In this document: piece by piece, positions 17,853 to 28,980 of the stretch
Layout of the letters: each line of letters opens with the position of its first letter
Position numbering within the stretch: position 1 is the stretch's first letter
From: Salinicoccus halodurans
GTDB lineage: Bacteria > Bacillota > Bacilli > Staphylococcales > Salinicoccaceae
Direction: 5' to 3'
NCBI RefSeq assembly: GCF_900114445.1
Contig: NZ_FOTB01000002.1
Span: 395,752-459,751, forward strand
Length of the DNA stretch: 64,000 bases
The notes under the pieces: generated by a model
What the model was told of the DNA's origin: nothing
What the model saw: only the letters and a program-made list of their open reading frames with translations
Database searches by the model: none
Made by a program: the position numbers and the translations under genes

Positions 17853-17866
17853 AGCAGAGATTCCAG

Positions 17867-17894
17867 TTGACTTTCTTTTTAAAAGTGATATTAT
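17867..17894 (+). promoter_or_regulatory. Promoter of pyrG
   Basis: -35 TTGACT (17867-17872), 16-bp spacer and -10 TATTAT (17889-17894), placing transcription start at the GGG of 17902-17904, 7 nt after the -10. Confidence 0.8.
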
Positions 17895-17901
17895 TTTTAT
17901 T

Positions 17902-19585
<1,684 letters not shown>

Positions 19586-19603
19586 AATGTATATTAAATG
19601 AAG

Positions 19604-19629
19604 CCCCCTCCGCCGTTTGGTGAAGGGGG
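19604..19629 (+). terminator. Hairpin after pyrG
   Basis: A stem of about 10 bp with one mismatch (CCCCCTCCGCC with GGTGAAGGGGG, loop GTTT). It lacks a U-run, so it may be a weak or Rho-assisted end, or an mRNA 3' stabiliser. Confidence 0.5.
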
Positions 19630-19770
19630 GGTGACATGGGCTTATTGTTGCTTCCAGATTGATGGATAAAAATCATTGAAGCGCGGGATGTCTGTCCCTT
19701 TGCAATAAAACCGGACGTGAATATGTCCTCTGTAATAAGAGAAGGGGGTGAAAGGATCCCGTCAATACCC

Positions 19771-19808
19771 ATGAAGGGATGATCCTCCTTCGGGAATCAT
19801 CCCTTCAT
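19771..19808. other. Long hairpin with UUCG tetraloop in the pyrG/DUF2529 gap
   Basis: A 13-bp perfect stem (ATGAAGGGATGAT with its complement), a CC bulge and an inner TCC-TTCG-GGA tetraloop hairpin. No T-run follows on the plus strand. The surrounding 19630-19770 is non-coding as far as I can see. Confidence 0.6.
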
Positions 19809-19812
19809 TCAG

Positions 19813-19849
19813 AACTAAAAACCGGAATGGGAAGCCCCATTCCGGTTTT
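19813..19849 (-). terminator. Terminator of the DUF2529 gene
   Basis: A 14-bp perfect stem (AAAACCGGAATGGG with its complement, loop AAGC); on the minus strand it ends in TTTTTAG. It lies just after the DUF2529 stop. Confidence 0.82.
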
Positions 19850-19860
19850 GCGAAAATATT

Positions 19861-20379
19861 CTACATCCAATAATCCTCATTCGTCATCTCATCTATCAGT
19901 ACATATAAATGGTTGTAGAGATACAGGAAGGCACTCATATACGGATTTACAATCTTATCGAAGTTGGGTGTTGGAATTAGCGGCCGGGGGGATGAAAGGT
20001 CGATGTAGTGGTGGATCCGATCCATCTTTTCCGACTCGTGTTTGTTGAAATTGGATACCAGTACAAATTCGATATCAGCTGTCTCAAGTGCTTCAACGAA
20101 TGCTTTTACTTCTTCATCAAACATGTCGGCGGAGACGAGTACTCTGTCGGGTGAACCGACCTCGGAAATGGCGTCCAGACGCTTCACTTTAGGCAGTGAC
20201 AGTGTGCCTTCAAGCAGATAGTTTTCCATTCCTGCAATATCATGGAATGTCTTTATATATATTCCGCCTTCGGAGTGTACTGCCTGTGAGAGGAGTCTCG
20301 CGGCCATCTCTATTTCCTCTGACTGGGCATCGATATGATTGTAGATATTCACGAGTTGAGTCTGTAAAATTTTATCCAT
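19861..20379 (-). CDS. DUF2529 family protein (YwjG-like)
   Basis: 172 residues similar to the DUF2529/YwjG proteins found between pyrG and fba in Bacillus and staphylococci; the fold resembles a SIS-type phosphosugar-binding domain (strands IYIKTFHD, VLVSADMF, FVLVSNF). No catalytic motif is evident and the function is unknown. ATG 20379 is preferred over ATG 20403 because GGAGAG lies at good spacing before it. In this genome it is on the opposite strand to its neighbours pyrG and fba. Confidence 0.88.
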   Translation of the reverse strand: MDKILQTQLVNIYNHIDAQSEEIEMAARLLSQAVHSEGGIYIKTFHDIAGMENYLLEGTLSLPKVKRLDAISEVGSPDRVLVSADMFDEEVKAFVEALETADIEFVLVSNFNKHESEKMDRIHHYIDLSSPRPLIPTPNFDKIVNPYMSAFLYLYNHLYVLIDEMTNEDYWM

Positions 20380-20426
20380 TACATTCTCTCCGTTCTTTTT
20401 CATGGTAAAGCAATATTACCAAACGA

Positions 20427-20456
20427 TTGCTAATAATTAAATGCTTTTGCTATAAT
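20427..20456 (+). promoter_or_regulatory. Promoter of fba
   Basis: -35 TTGCTA (20427-20432), 18-bp spacer, extended -10 TGC-TATAAT (TATAAT 20451-20456). Confidence 0.75.
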
Positions 20457-20492
20457 CAATTAGAAGTAACGAATTTTAGGAGGAAAATTATA

Positions 20493-21350
20493 ATGCCTTT
20501 AGTATCAATGAAAGATATGCTTAATAAAGCAAGGAAAGAAGGTTATGCTGTTGGACAGTATAACGTGAACAATCTTGAATTCGCCCAGGGGATCCTGATG
20601 GCGACCCAGGAAGAGAATGCACCTGTAATCCTTGGTGTTTCCGAAGGTGCTGCAAGATATATGAGCGGTATGAAAACAGTTGTCAAAATGATCGAAGCCC
20701 TCATAGAAGATCTTGACATCACTGTTCCGGTCGCAATTCACCTTGACCATGGTTCCAGCTACGAAAAATGTGTTGAGGCGATTGAAGCTGGATTCACTTC
20801 AGTCATGATCGATGCTTCCCATGGCCCATTTGAGGAAAACATCGCAACGACTAAAAAGGTCGTTGAATACGCGCATCCTAAAGGTGTTTCTGTTGAAGCG
20901 GAACTTGGCGTTGTCGGCGGACAGGAAGACGATGTAATTGCAGACGGTGTCATCTATGCAGATCCCGAGGAATGCCGCGAGCTCGTAGAGCGCACAGGTA
21001 TCGACTGCCTGGCACCTGCACTTGGTTCAGTGCACGGCCCTTACAAAGGTGAACCTAACCTTGGGTTCAAAGAAATGGAAGAGATCGGCAACCAGTCCGA
21101 TATTCCGCTGGTTCTCCACGGAGGAACAGGAATTCCGACTCATGATATCCAAAAGGCGATTTCCTACGGAACCGCCAAAATCAACGTTAACACTGAAAGC
21201 CAGATTGCTTCAGCAAAAGCAGTAAGAGATGTTCTGAACAATGATTCAGAAGTTTACGATCCACGTAAATATCTTGGACCGGCACGTGAAGCAGTCAAAG
21301 CGACTGTACAAGGCAAAATCAAAGAATTCGGTACTTCCAACAAAGCGTAA
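20493..21350 (+). CDS. fba: Fructose-bisphosphate aldolase, class II
   Basis: 285 residues with class II zinc-aldolase motifs: IHLDHG (catalytic Asp and Zn-binding His), [13 protein letters not shown] (Glu), SVHGPYKG (His) and LHGGTG (His). It splits fructose 1,6-bisphosphate into DHAP and glyceraldehyde 3-phosphate. ATG 20493 follows TAGGAGG, while the longer reading frame would start inside the promoter. It has its own promoter and ends in a terminator. Confidence 0.96.
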   Translation: MPLVSMKDMLNKARKEGYAVGQYNVNNLEFAQGILMATQEENAPVILGVSEGAARYMSGMKTVVKMIEALIEDLDITVPVAIHLDHGSSYEKCVEAIEAGFTSVMIDASHGPFEENIATTKKVVEYAHPKGVSVEAELGVVGGQEDDVIADGVIYADPEECRELVERTGIDCLAPALGSVHGPYKGEPNLGFKEMEEIGNQSDIPLVLHGGTGIPTHDIQKAISYGTAKINVNTESQIASAKAVRDVLNNDSEVYDPRKYLGPAREAVKATVQGKIKEFGTSNKA

Positions 21351-21366
21351 TAACCGATTGAGAGGA

Positions 21367-21396
21367 GTCTGTCCCGTGAGGGCAGGCTTTTTTATT
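21367..21396 (+). terminator. Intrinsic terminator of fba
   Basis: GTCTGTCC pairs with GGGCAGGC (two G-U pairs) around GTGA, followed by TTTTTTATT. Confidence 0.8.
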
Positions 21397-21594
21397 ACGA
21401 AAAACAGTGAATGTAAGAAACTCATCAATTTACGGACTCCAGCATATTTTAATGAATTTTCATCAAGTTTTAATTGAATCATTGAACTGTTTCTGACATT
21501 ATCAATATATGGTATATGCAGGTGTTCAGAGTTGCAGATTACAGCACGCACTTCATAGAGAAAACGTATACACTCGGGGAAGCCGTCAAATTCA

Positions 21595-21624
21595 TTGCCC
21601 ATTCCCTCCAAACTACTTTATAAT
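21595..21624 (+). promoter_or_regulatory. Promoter of the transaldolase-like gene
   Basis: -35 TTGCCC (21595-21600), 18-bp spacer and perfect -10 TATAAT (21619-21624), about 36 bp before the start codon. Confidence 0.7.
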
Positions 21625-21659
21625 GGAATGACCAATAATTTTTCGGAGGTGCCCAAATA

Positions 21660-22310
21660 ATGAGATATTTTATTGATACAGCTAACATGGATGAAATCAC
21701 AGAAATAAATGAGTGGGGTGTACTGGCCGGTGTTACAACGAACCCTTCACTTGTAGCCAAAGAGAAAGGAATCTCTTTCCATGACCGTCTCGTTGAAATA
21801 TGCGAGCTTGTCGGAGGTCCTGTCAGCGGCGAGGTCATTGCACTCGATGCGGAAGGAATGATTTCAGAAGGGCGCGAACTTGCTAAACTTCATGAGCATA
21901 TCATCGTCAAGATCCCTATGACTGAAGAAGGGATGAAAGCTGTCAAAGTGCTTGCATCTGAAGGCATCAAAACAAATGTAACACTAGTTTTCAACACAGT
22001 TCAGGCATTGACTGCAGCACGGGCGGGTGCGACATATGTTTCGCCGTTCATCGGCAGATTGGATGACATCGGACTGGAAGGTCTTGACCTGATCGAAGAC
22101 ATCAATTATATATTCACTGTTCATGAAATCGATACAGAAATCATAGCAGCGTCCATCAGAAATGAAGGGCACATTCATGGTGCTGCCCTGCGTGGTGCTG
22201 ATATTGCGACGATTCCGTATAAAGTGCTGAAGAAACTCACACAGCATCCGCTTACAGACAAAGGCATTGATCAGTTCTTAAACGACTGGAACAGCATCAA
22301 AGACCAATAG
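21660..22310 (+). CDS. fsa: Small transaldolase / fructose-6-phosphate aldolase family
   Basis: 216 residues, the short decameric class of transaldolase-like enzymes (TalC/YwjH/FSA). The N-terminus [25 protein letters not shown] and the Schiff-base lysine in [11 protein letters not shown] are characteristic, along with [11 protein letters not shown]. It would exchange dihydroxyacetone units in the pentose phosphate pathway or cleave fructose 6-phosphate; which activity cannot be told reliably by eye. CGGAGG precedes ATG 21660. It is followed 28 bp later by murZ, probably in one transcript. Confidence 0.93.
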   Translation: MRYFIDTANMDEITEINEWGVLAGVTTNPSLVAKEKGISFHDRLVEICELVGGPVSGEVIALDAEGMISEGRELAKLHEHIIVKIPMTEEGMKAVKVLASEGIKTNVTLVFNTVQALTAARAGATYVSPFIGRLDDIGLEGLDLIEDINYIFTVHEIDTEIIAASIRNEGHIHGAALRGADIATIPYKVLKKLTQHPLTDKGIDQFLNDWNSIKDQ

Positions 22311-22338
22311 ACGGGTCTACCGTATAAGGAGAAGGATT

Positions 22339-23607
22339 ATGGGTAAAGAAGTGATAAAAGTCAAGGGAGGCAAAACGCTCTCCGGCGAAGTCGAAATCAG
22401 TGGTGCAAAGAATAGTGCAGTTGCCCTCATTCCTGCTTCATTGATGGCTGAAGAGGGGGACGTGATACTGGAAGGACTTCCGGAAATTTCGGATGTCGAG
22501 ACGTTGATGAGCCTTTTAAATGACCTTAATATCAAAACGGATCTGGATGGTACAGTATTGAAAATCAATGCTGAAGAGGCTGAGAACATGCCTTTGCCGA
22601 ACACTAAAGTGCAGTCTTTACGTGCATCTTATTATATGATGGGGGCCATGCTCGCCCGTTTCAAGAAATGTGTGATCGGTTTGCCGGGAGGATGTCCGCT
22701 CGGTCCGCGTCCGATCGACCAGCATATTAAAGGATTTGAAGCGCTTGGTGCCAAAGTCACCAATGAACACGGCGCGATGTACCTTGTGGCGGAGGAATTG
22801 AAAGGCGCGAAGATTTTCTTCGATGTCGTTTCCGTTGGTGCGACGATCAACCTGATGATTGCCGCAAGTTGTGCAAAAGGACGTACAGTTCTTGAAAACG
22901 TTGCGAAAGAACCTGAAATCGTGGATGTTGCATCCCTGCTTAACAATATGGGGGCAGATGTCCGCGGTGCAGGCACTGACACAATCAAAATCAACGGTGT
23001 CGAAAAACTTCATGGTACAACACACAATATCATCCCTGACAGAATCGAAACAGGGACCTACATGATTGCCGGAGCAGCTGCAGGCGATAACTTTACCGTC
23101 CGTAATATCATACCGACACATATGGAATCGCTGACTGCAAAGCTCGAGGAGCTTGGTGTCAAAATTGAAATCGGTGATGATTACGCCACGATTACAAAAC
23201 CGGATGAATACCGTCCGATTTCTGTAAAGACTCAAGTGTATCCGGGCTTTGCCACAGACTTGCAACAGCCGCTCACACCGCTTCTGTTCAAAGCGGATGG
23301 TGTGAGTAAAATAACAGAGACGATCTATCCGGCCCGATTCAGACATGTGGATGAATTGAACCGTATGGATGGTAAGATTGAGCAAAAAGGCGGCTCGGCA
23401 CTTGTCTATCCGTCAGAGCTAAAAGGTGCGAACGTGTATGCAAGCGATTTGCGTGCAGGTGCCTGTCTTCTCATCTCAGGTCTGATTGCCGATGGCGTTA
23501 CCACAATACACAATGTAAACCATATCGACCGGGGCTACACTGACATCGTTAAAAAGCTCGACAGTCTCGGTGCCGATATATGGCGTGAAGAAATTTCCGA
23601 AGATTGA
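22339..23607 (+). CDS. murZ: UDP-GlcNAc enolpyruvyltransferase 2 (MurA2/MurZ)
   Basis: 422 residues of the EPSP-synthase fold. N-terminal [15 protein letters not shown] supplies the catalytic Lys and Asn, and [13 protein letters not shown] carries the fosfomycin-target Cys and Arg. It transfers enolpyruvate from PEP to UDP-GlcNAc, the first committed step of peptidoglycan synthesis. It is one of two murA paralogues in this window; position between fba and rho matches staphylococcal MurZ. AAGGAG precedes ATG 22339. The gene ends in a strong terminator. Confidence 0.95.
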   Translation: MGKEVIKVKGGKTLSGEVEISGAKNSAVALIPASLMAEEGDVILEGLPEISDVETLMSLLNDLNIKTDLDGTVLKINAEEAENMPLPNTKVQSLRASYYMMGAMLARFKKCVIGLPGGCPLGPRPIDQHIKGFEALGAKVTNEHGAMYLVAEELKGAKIFFDVVSVGATINLMIAASCAKGRTVLENVAKEPEIVDVASLLNNMGADVRGAGTDTIKINGVEKLHGTTHNIIPDRIETGTYMIAGAAAGDNFTVRNIIPTHMESLTAKLEELGVKIEIGDDYATITKPDEYRPISVKTQVYPGFATDLQQPLTPLLFKADGVSKITETIYPARFRHVDELNRMDGKIEQKGGSALVYPSELKGANVYASDLRAGACLLISGLIADGVTTIHNVNHIDRGYTDIVKKLDSLGADIWREEISED

Positions 23608-23615
23608 TTATGATC

Positions 23616-23651
23616 ATCCCGGTTTATTTAAAGATAAGCCGGGATTTTTTG
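23616..23651 (+). terminator. Intrinsic terminator of murZ
   Basis: An 11-bp stem (ATCCCGGTTTA with TAAGCCGGGAT, loop of 8) followed by a run of T to 23651. Confidence 0.88.
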
Positions 23652-23794
23652 TACATATTTTGTCCATTGCCGGCACTTCTTTCATTTTAAATGTTTATAG
23701 TGTAGAATATGAAATTGTTAAAAACTCAAAGTTTCCCTTATTTAAAACCCTGAACGATCCGAGGGCTCCGAATATATGAAAGTGAAGTGAATTT

Positions 23795-25111
23795 ATGGCA
23801 GAGCGAGAAAAGGAAGGATTGAAATATGAATCCTTTGATGCACTCTATAAAAAGAATAATACGAAAGAACTTACAGTACGTGCTAAAGAACTGGGACTTT
23901 CCAATTACAGCCGGCTGAATAAAAAGGAACTGGTCCTGGCGATAATGGAAGCCGAGATGGAGAAGGACGGCAACTATTATATGGAAGGAGTTCTGGATGA
24001 TATTCAACAGGACGGTTACGGTTTTTTAAGAACGGTGAACTTTTCCAAAGGGGAGAAGGATATCTATATTTCCGCATCCCAGATCCGCAGATTCGAGTTG
24101 AAAAAAGGGGATAAGGTTACTGGCAAAGTACGACGGCCCAAAGATAATGAAAAATATTACGGTCTGCTTCAGGTTGATTTTATAAATGATCAGAATGCAG
24201 AAGATGTGAAAAAAAGACCCCACTTCCAAGCATTGACTCCACTCTACCCGGATACGCGCATCCATCTGGAAAACAAATCAAACGATCTGTCCACGCGTAT
24301 AATGGATCTTATCACCCCGATCGGTTTCGGGCAGCGCGGTATGATTGTTGCTCCGCCGAAAGCCGGAAAAACTTCTTTATTGAAAGAAATCGCCAATGCA
24401 ATCACAGAAAACCACCCAAATACAAAACTGTTCATACTGCTCATCGGGGAACGCCCTGAAGAAGTTACGGATCTGGAACGTTCAGTCGAAGATGCAGAAG
24501 TTGTGCATTCCACTTTTGACGAGCCACCTGAACATCACGTGAAAGTGGCTGAGCTTTTGCTTGAACGAACGAAACGCCTTGTTGAAATGGGAGAGGATGT
24601 CATAGTATTGATGGATTCCATCACAAGACTTGCCCGTGCATATAACCTGGTCATTCCGCCGAGCGGCAGAACGCTTTCCGGCGGTCTGGATCCTGCCAGT
24701 CTTCACCGCCCGAAACATTTTTTCGGGGCGGCAAGAAATATTGAAGCGGGCGGCAGCCTCACCATATTATCCACTGCACTGGTGGACACGGGAAGCCGTA
24801 TGGATGATGTCATATATGAAGAGTTCAAAGGGACGGGAAACATGGAACTGCACTTGGACCGTAATTTAAGCGAACGACGGATCTATCCGGCAATCGACAT
24901 CAAGCGTTCCAGCACGAGAAAAGAAGAACTGCTTCTTAATAAGAAGGAACTCGACATACTGTGGCAGTTGAGGAATCTGTTCACAGATGCACCGGACTTC
25001 ACTGAAAGATTCCTGAGAATACTGAAACAGACGAAGGCCAATGAGGAGTTTTTCGATGTTCTGAGGAAGCGCATGCTCTCTTCCCAAAACACAGGGAAGC
25101 CTGTCATTTAA
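23795..25111 (+). CDS. rho: Transcription termination factor Rho
   Basis: 438 residues. The N-terminal Rho domain (about 15-55), the RNA-binding cold-shock-like domain ([15 protein letters not shown]) and the hexameric ATPase core with Walker [12 protein letters not shown], Walker [11 protein letters not shown] and the Q-loop/R-loop region ([13 protein letters not shown]) are all present. It unwinds nascent RNA and ends transcription at Rho-dependent sites, and suppresses antisense transcription in Firmicutes. The start has only a weak GAAGTGA ribosome site. Standing alone between murZ and rpmE terminator/promoter elements. Confidence 0.96.
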   Translation: MAEREKEGLKYESFDALYKKNNTKELTVRAKELGLSNYSRLNKKELVLAIMEAEMEKDGNYYMEGVLDDIQQDGYGFLRTVNFSKGEKDIYISASQIRRFELKKGDKVTGKVRRPKDNEKYYGLLQVDFINDQNAEDVKKRPHFQALTPLYPDTRIHLENKSNDLSTRIMDLITPIGFGQRGMIVAPPKAGKTSLLKEIANAITENHPNTKLFILLIGERPEEVTDLERSVEDAEVVHSTFDEPPEHHVKVAELLLERTKRLVEMGEDVIVLMDSITRLARAYNLVIPPSGRTLSGGLDPASLHRPKHFFGAARNIEAGGSLTILSTALVDTGSRMDDVIYEEFKGTGNMELHLDRNLSERRIYPAIDIKRSSTRKEELLLNKKELDILWQLRNLFTDAPDFTERFLRILKQTKANEEFFDVLRKRMLSSQNTGKPVI

Positions 25112-25127
25112 AACTGAAACACGCCTC

Positions 25128-25156
25128 TTGATTTTTTACACCGCGGGGTGTATAAT
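25128..25156 (+). promoter_or_regulatory. Promoter of rpmE with inverted repeat in the spacer
   Basis: -35 TTGATT (25128-25133), 17-bp spacer and -10 TATAAT (25151-25156). TACACC (25137-25142) and GGTGTA (25147-25152) form an inverted repeat around GCGG, covering the spacer and the edge of the -10. Confidence 0.82.
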
Positions 25157-25162
25157 ATATTA

Positions 25163-25230
25163 ATGTCGAAGTGGTAAAAGCCACTAATAAACTCTGTTCC
25201 AGATGGTTCAGGGCAAAGGAGCTGAAAGTA
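25163..25230 (+). promoter_or_regulatory. Possible L31 autoregulatory leader
   Basis: The predicted 5' UTR before rpmE holds a small hairpin (AGTGG-TAAAAG-CCACT) and a G-rich segment before the ribosome site. L31 mRNA leaders of Firmicutes are a known RNA class; I assign it by position only. Confidence 0.4.
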
Positions 25231-25446
25231 ATGAAACAAGCAATTCATCCGGAATATAACAAAGTCAAAGTTACGTGCTCATGCGGTAACGAATTTGAAA
25301 CAGGCTCAGTGAACAATGAGGATATCAAAGTAGAGGTATGCTCTGAATGTCATCCATTCTACACTGGACGTCAAAAATTCGCATCTGCTGATGGCCGTAT
25401 TGAAAGATTCAACAAAAAATTCGGTTTCAAAAGCGCCAACGAATAA
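25231..25446 (+). CDS. rpmE: 50S ribosomal protein L31, zinc-binding type
   Basis: 71 residues starting [20 protein letters not shown] and containing a second cysteine pair in [11 protein letters not shown]; the four thiol/His positions show the zinc-binding (C+) type A form. The staphylococcal norm is type B without these cysteines. L31 bridges the two ribosomal subunits. ATG 25231 follows AAAGGAG at 9 nt; the upstream part of the open frame is leader. It is monocistronic, between rho and prfA, with its own promoter and terminator. Thymidine kinase, often located here in staphylococci, is absent. Confidence 0.95.
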   Translation: MKQAIHPEYNKVKVTCSCGNEFETGSVNNEDIKVEVCSECHPFYTGRQKFASADGRIERFNKKFGFKSANE

Positions 25447-25456
25447 TAAAGAAATC

Positions 25457-25491
25457 ACTGCATTGAAGTGTAACTTCAATGCAGTTTTTTT
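25457..25491 (+). terminator. Intrinsic terminator of rpmE
   Basis: A 12-bp perfect stem (ACTGCATTGAAG with its complement, loop TGTAA) followed by TTTTTTT. Confidence 0.92.
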
Positions 25492-25503
25492 ATGCCTGAA
25501 ATA

Positions 25504-25512
25504 TGGTATAAT
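25504..25512 (+). promoter_or_regulatory. Extended -10 promoter of prfA
   Basis: TGG-TATAAT, with the -35 region falling in the T-run of the rpmE terminator. Terminator and promoter are nested. Confidence 0.6.
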
Positions 25513-25546
25513 TAACAGGATTATAAGGACGAAAAAGGTGAAAATT

Positions 25547-26626
25547 ATGTTTGATCAACTCGAAATCATAGAAAATCGTTACGAGCAGCTTAATGAACTG
25601 CTGAGTGACCCGGATGTAGTCAGTGATTCAGATAAGCTGAGAGAGTATTCCAAAGAACAAAGTGATCTGCAGAAGACGGTTGAAATCTACAGAGAATACA
25701 AACTCCAGAAAGAAACGATTGAAGAGTCCGAAGAGATGATGGGCGAAACTGACGACAAAGAAATGCTCGATATGCTTAAAGAGGAACTATCAGGAGCTAA
25801 ATCGCGAATTCCTGAATTGGAAGAGCAGCTGAAGTTCGAACTCATTCCGAAAGATCCTAATGATGATAAAAACGTCATCATGGAAATCCGTGGTGCTGCA
25901 GGCGGAGATGAGGCACAGATATTCGCCGGGAACCTGTTCAGAATGTATTCCAGGTTTGCTGAAGACCATGGATGGAAAACTGAAGTTGTTGAAGCCCATT
26001 CCAACGACCAGGGCGGATATAAGGAGATCAGCTTCATGATCCAGGGACAGGGGGCCTTTTCGAAGCTGAAGTATGAAAATGGTGCTCACCGTGTACAGCG
26101 TGTGCCCGAGACTGAATCCGGCGGCAGGATCCATACTTCAACCGCCACTGTCGCAGTATTGCCGGAAGTGGAAGATGTGGAAGTGAATATCCGCAATGAA
26201 GATTTGAAAATCGATACTTATCGTTCAAGCGGTGCAGGCGGCCAGCACGTCAATACGACCGACTCGGCAGTGAGGATCACTCACCTGCCGACGGGGGTGG
26301 TTGTGACATCACAGGATGAAAAATCACAGATTAAAAACCGTGAACGTGCAATGAAGGTAATAAAGGCACGCATATATGATCTGATGGAGCAGGAAGCCCA
26401 TGCGGAATATGCGGAAAAAAGAAAGAGTGCTGTTGGTACAGGAGACCGTTCCGAACGTATCCGGACTTATAATTATCCTCAGAACCGCGTGACCGATCAC
26501 CGCATAGGATTGACCATCCAAAAGCTCGACCAGATCATTGAAGGGAAACTCGATGAAATAATCGATGCCCTGACAATCGAGGAACAGACCAGCAAACTGG
26601 ATGAATTGAATAATGCAACACTATAG
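25547..26626 (+). CDS. prfA: Peptide chain release factor 1
   Basis: 359 residues. The helical N-terminal domain is followed by the PxT-type anticodon-mimic region and the class-defining [20 protein letters not shown] with the GGQ motif that triggers peptidyl-tRNA hydrolysis at UAA and UAG. ATG 25547 follows AAAAAGGTG; the upstream extension would read through the rpmE terminator. The end overlaps prmC by 14 nt, so factor and its methylase are translationally coupled. First gene of prfA-prmC-ywlC-ywlE. Confidence 0.97.
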   Translation: MFDQLEIIENRYEQLNELLSDPDVVSDSDKLREYSKEQSDLQKTVEIYREYKLQKETIEESEEMMGETDDKEMLDMLKEELSGAKSRIPELEEQLKFELIPKDPNDDKNVIMEIRGAAGGDEAQIFAGNLFRMYSRFAEDHGWKTEVVEAHSNDQGGYKEISFMIQGQGAFSKLKYENGAHRVQRVPETESGGRIHTSTATVAVLPEVEDVEVNIRNEDLKIDTYRSSGAGGQHVNTTDSAVRITHLPTGVVVTSQDEKSQIKNRERAMKVIKARIYDLMEQEAHAEYAEKRKSAVGTGDRSERIRTYNYPQNRVTDHRIGLTIQKLDQIIEGKLDEIIDALTIEEQTSKLDELNNATL

Positions 26627-27464
26627 CTACAAAAGGATGATTGAAGAGGCGGAAGCCTCTTTAATTTTATCTGACGCAGAACCAAGGGTGGCGACACTTC
26701 TGCTTGAAGACCTTTTTGGCATGGACCGTACATACTTCATGCTCCATGCTGATGATTCGGTGCCTTATGACAGGCGTATCCAATACGAAAAGGCAGTTGA
26801 AAGAGCAGCAGCCGGAGAACCTTTTCAGTATGTGACAGGCTTCGGCTGGTTTTACGGTCATAAGCTGAAAGTGGACGAACACACGCTGATTCCGAGGAAT
26901 GAAACAGAAGAACTTGTCGAATTTGTGCTGGGAAGGGAATCCGACGATGGCAGAACAGTCGTTGATATCGGCACCGGAACAGGGGCGATCGGTCTTTTAT
27001 TGCAGAAGTATTGGAAGAATAATAAAGTGATCCTGACCGATATTTCCAAGCAGGCGCTTGAAGTCGCCAAAGAGAACGCTGCAGAGCTGGGGGTCTCACC
27101 CAGAATGCTGCAAGGCAGCCTTTTTGAGCCATTAATAGATAAAGGAATCATGGTTGACTGCATAGTGTCGAACCCGCCGTATATAAGCTATAATGAAAGA
27201 AATGAAATGGATGACTCCGTTTACCGTCACGAACCTCATCTGGCACTTTTTGCCGAAGACGGGGGGCTGGAACTTTATAAACGGATGATCGATGGATTGC
27301 CAACTGTACTGAAACAGGGAGGCACTGTCTATTTTGAAATTGGCTGGCGCCAATATTCAGCACTCAGTACCTACATCAAAGAAGTATGGCCGGGCACCCG
27401 GCCCGAACTCAAAAAAGATATGAATGGACAGGACAGAATACTTTTCTTCAGGTGGGAGGATTGA
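26613..27464 (+). CDS. prmC: Release factor N5-glutamine methyltransferase
   Basis: 283 residues. The SAM-binding loop [15 protein letters not shown] and the catalytic VSNPPYIS (NPPY) identify PrmC/HemK, which methylates the glutamine of the GGQ motif of RF1 and RF2 using S-adenosylmethionine. The N-terminal helical domain recognises the factor. The start lies inside the end of prfA (14-nt overlap), its substrate gene. The next gene starts 2 bp after the stop. Confidence 0.95.
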   Translation: MQHYSYKRMIEEAEASLILSDAEPRVATLLLEDLFGMDRTYFMLHADDSVPYDRRIQYEKAVERAAAGEPFQYVTGFGWFYGHKLKVDEHTLIPRNETEELVEFVLGRESDDGRTVVDIGTGTGAIGLLLQKYWKNNKVILTDISKQALEVAKENAAELGVSPRMLQGSLFEPLIDKGIMVDCIVSNPPYISYNERNEMDDSVYRHEPHLALFAEDGGLELYKRMIDGLPTVLKQGGTVYFEIGWRQYSALSTYIKEVWPGTRPELKKDMNGQDRILFFRWED

Positions 27465-27466
27465 TC

Positions 27467-28513
27467 ATGGATACAAAAGTTTGGGAAATTAATATTGACC
27501 AGCTGAAAAACAGAGATACGAAAGATAAACTGGATGAGATAAAAACAGCCTTCACCTACGGTGAAGTGGTAGGCATTCCCACTGAAACAGTCTACGGTCT
27601 GGCGGGGGATGCCAGAAATTCAGAAGCCATACAGAAGATCTTCTCCGCAAAAGGCCGTCCGGGTGACAATCCTCTGATTGTTCATATCCACAGTGTGGAA
27701 CAGCTGGATGATTTCACAGAGCTGCGGGATCCGAAGGTTCAGACATTGATGACCCATTTCTGGCCGGGACCGATTTCGTTCATACTCCCGCTTAAAGGCA
27801 GTATGCTTGCAGGCAATACTGTGGCAGAGCTGAATTCGGTGGCGGTAAGAATGCCAAGCCATCCCGTGGGCCATGCAATATTGGAACATGTCGGGTTTCC
27901 ACTCGCAGCACCGAGTGCGAACTTGAGCGGAAAGCCGTCACCTACAGCCTACCGGCATGTCATTGATGATCTGAACGGTAAAGTTTATGGTGTCGTGGCA
28001 AGTGAGCCCGCAACGTTCGGATTGGAAAGTACGGTGCTTGACTGTACACAATATCCCTACCGCATCGCAAGGCCGGGAAGCATTACTAAAGAAGCACTCG
28101 AGAGTGTACTTGAGGAGACTGTGAACAGACATGAAACAGGTGCAGAAAAGCCGATTTCTCCGGGGATGAAATATAAGCATTATGCACCGCGTCAGCCACT
28201 GTCAGTCATTGAGGGGGGACTCAGGAATAATACTCATATTGACACGGACGGCGATGAAAAAATAGGGGTCATTGCGCCTGAGAACTGCAGAGAATATGTT
28301 CCGGAGGGCGCCTACTTCATAAGTCTTTGTTCAAGTGAAGACAGCCACCGTGAAGCGGCAAGGAACCTGTATGCCGCACTGAGAAGGATGGATAAGTCAG
28401 ATGTTGACGTGATCTATATACACGGCTTTTCCAAAAATGCTGAAACCGAGGCGCTTATGAACCGCATTTATAAAGCAGCCGGTGATGAAGTGATCAAGGA
28501 TGATCATATATGA
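27467..28513 (+). CDS. ywlC: L-threonylcarbamoyladenylate synthase (Sua5/YwlC)
   Basis: 348 residues with the YrdC domain (about 15-215: GIPTETVYGLAGDA, KGRPGDNPLIVH, AAPSANLSGKPSPT) plus the C-terminal Sua5 domain (about 235-345) joined by the PGMKYKHYAPRQP linker. It makes threonylcarbamoyl-AMP from Thr, bicarbonate and ATP for the t6A modification of ANN-decoding tRNAs. GGGAGG precedes ATG 27467. It overlaps the next gene by 4 nt (ATGA). Confidence 0.95.
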   Translation: MDTKVWEINIDQLKNRDTKDKLDEIKTAFTYGEVVGIPTETVYGLAGDARNSEAIQKIFSAKGRPGDNPLIVHIHSVEQLDDFTELRDPKVQTLMTHFWPGPISFILPLKGSMLAGNTVAELNSVAVRMPSHPVGHAILEHVGFPLAAPSANLSGKPSPTAYRHVIDDLNGKVYGVVASEPATFGLESTVLDCTQYPYRIARPGSITKEALESVLEETVNRHETGAEKPISPGMKYKHYAPRQPLSVIEGGLRNNTHIDTDGDEKIGVIAPENCREYVPEGAYFISLCSSEDSHREAARNLYAALRRMDKSDVDVIYIHGFSKNAETEALMNRIYKAAGDEVIKDDHI

Positions 28514-28917
28514 AGATAATATTCGTGTGTACCGGCAATACATGCAGAAGCCCGCTGGCTGAAAGCTATGCAAAAACAAAATTCCCGGATGTGGAATTCG
28601 CTTCCCGTGGCCTCATGGTGATTGCCGGAGAGACCAATAGGTTCACTCTTGATATAATAGAACGTGAGTCGCTTGTGCCGCCTTCCTCCCCTGAACAATT
28701 GAGGACGGGGGATACTGAAGATGCCCTCCTGCTGACAATGACAGAGGAACACAAAATGGCGATACAGCAGCGCTTTCCCGGGGCTGATGTGAAAATGATC
28801 AGCGAATTTTCAGATGGGTCCGAGGTGCCGATTCTGGACCCTTACGGAGGTTCTGCGAAAGAGTACGAATTAGTGTACAATCAACTTAAGTCATATATTG
28901 ATAAATTTGGACTGTAA
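28510..28917 (+). CDS. ywlE: Protein arginine phosphatase (YwlE-like LMW phosphatase)
   Basis: 135 residues with the P-loop CTGNTCRSPLAE near the N-terminus and the general-acid segment DPYGGSAKEY. Thr in the CTGNTCR loop (Ile in tyrosine phosphatases) is the residue known to give YwlE specificity for phosphoarginine, so it probably reverses McsB arginine phosphorylation. It overlaps ywlC by 4 nt. The synteny ywlC-ywlE-(rpiB)-ywlG-glyA is the same as in Bacillus. Confidence 0.92.
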   Translation: MKIIFVCTGNTCRSPLAESYAKTKFPDVEFASRGLMVIAGETNRFTLDIIERESLVPPSSPEQLRTGDTEDALLLTMTEEHKMAIQQRFPGADVKMISEFSDGSEVPILDPYGGSAKEYELVYNQLKSYIDKFGL

Positions 28918-28932
28918 AAATTTATAGAGTAT

Positions 28933-28960
28933 TTGGCTGAATATGAATTTCATATATAAT
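28933..28960 (+). promoter_or_regulatory. Promoter of rpiB
   Basis: -35 TTGGCT (28933-28938), 16-bp spacer and -10 TATAAT (28955-28960). Confidence 0.7.
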
Positions 28961-28980
28961 ATCAACAAAGAGGTGAAATT

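Larger units (their letters stand above)
21351..21659 (+). other. 309-bp gap between fba and the transaldolase-like gene
   Basis: It holds the fba terminator (21367-21396) and a promoter at 21595-21624. Between them (21400-21590) I see no credible gene or strong structure. A minus-strand open frame here runs into fba and lacks a ribosome site. Confidence 0.6.

Noticed and set aside
21246-21611. Minus-strand open frame of about 120 codons over the end of fba and the following gap
   Set aside because: It overlaps fba and its terminator, has no ribosome site and no recognisable protein pattern.
22618-23385. Long minus-strand open frame opposite murZ
   Set aside because: A reading-frame shadow of murZ with Cys/His/Phe-rich, non-protein-like composition and no start signal.
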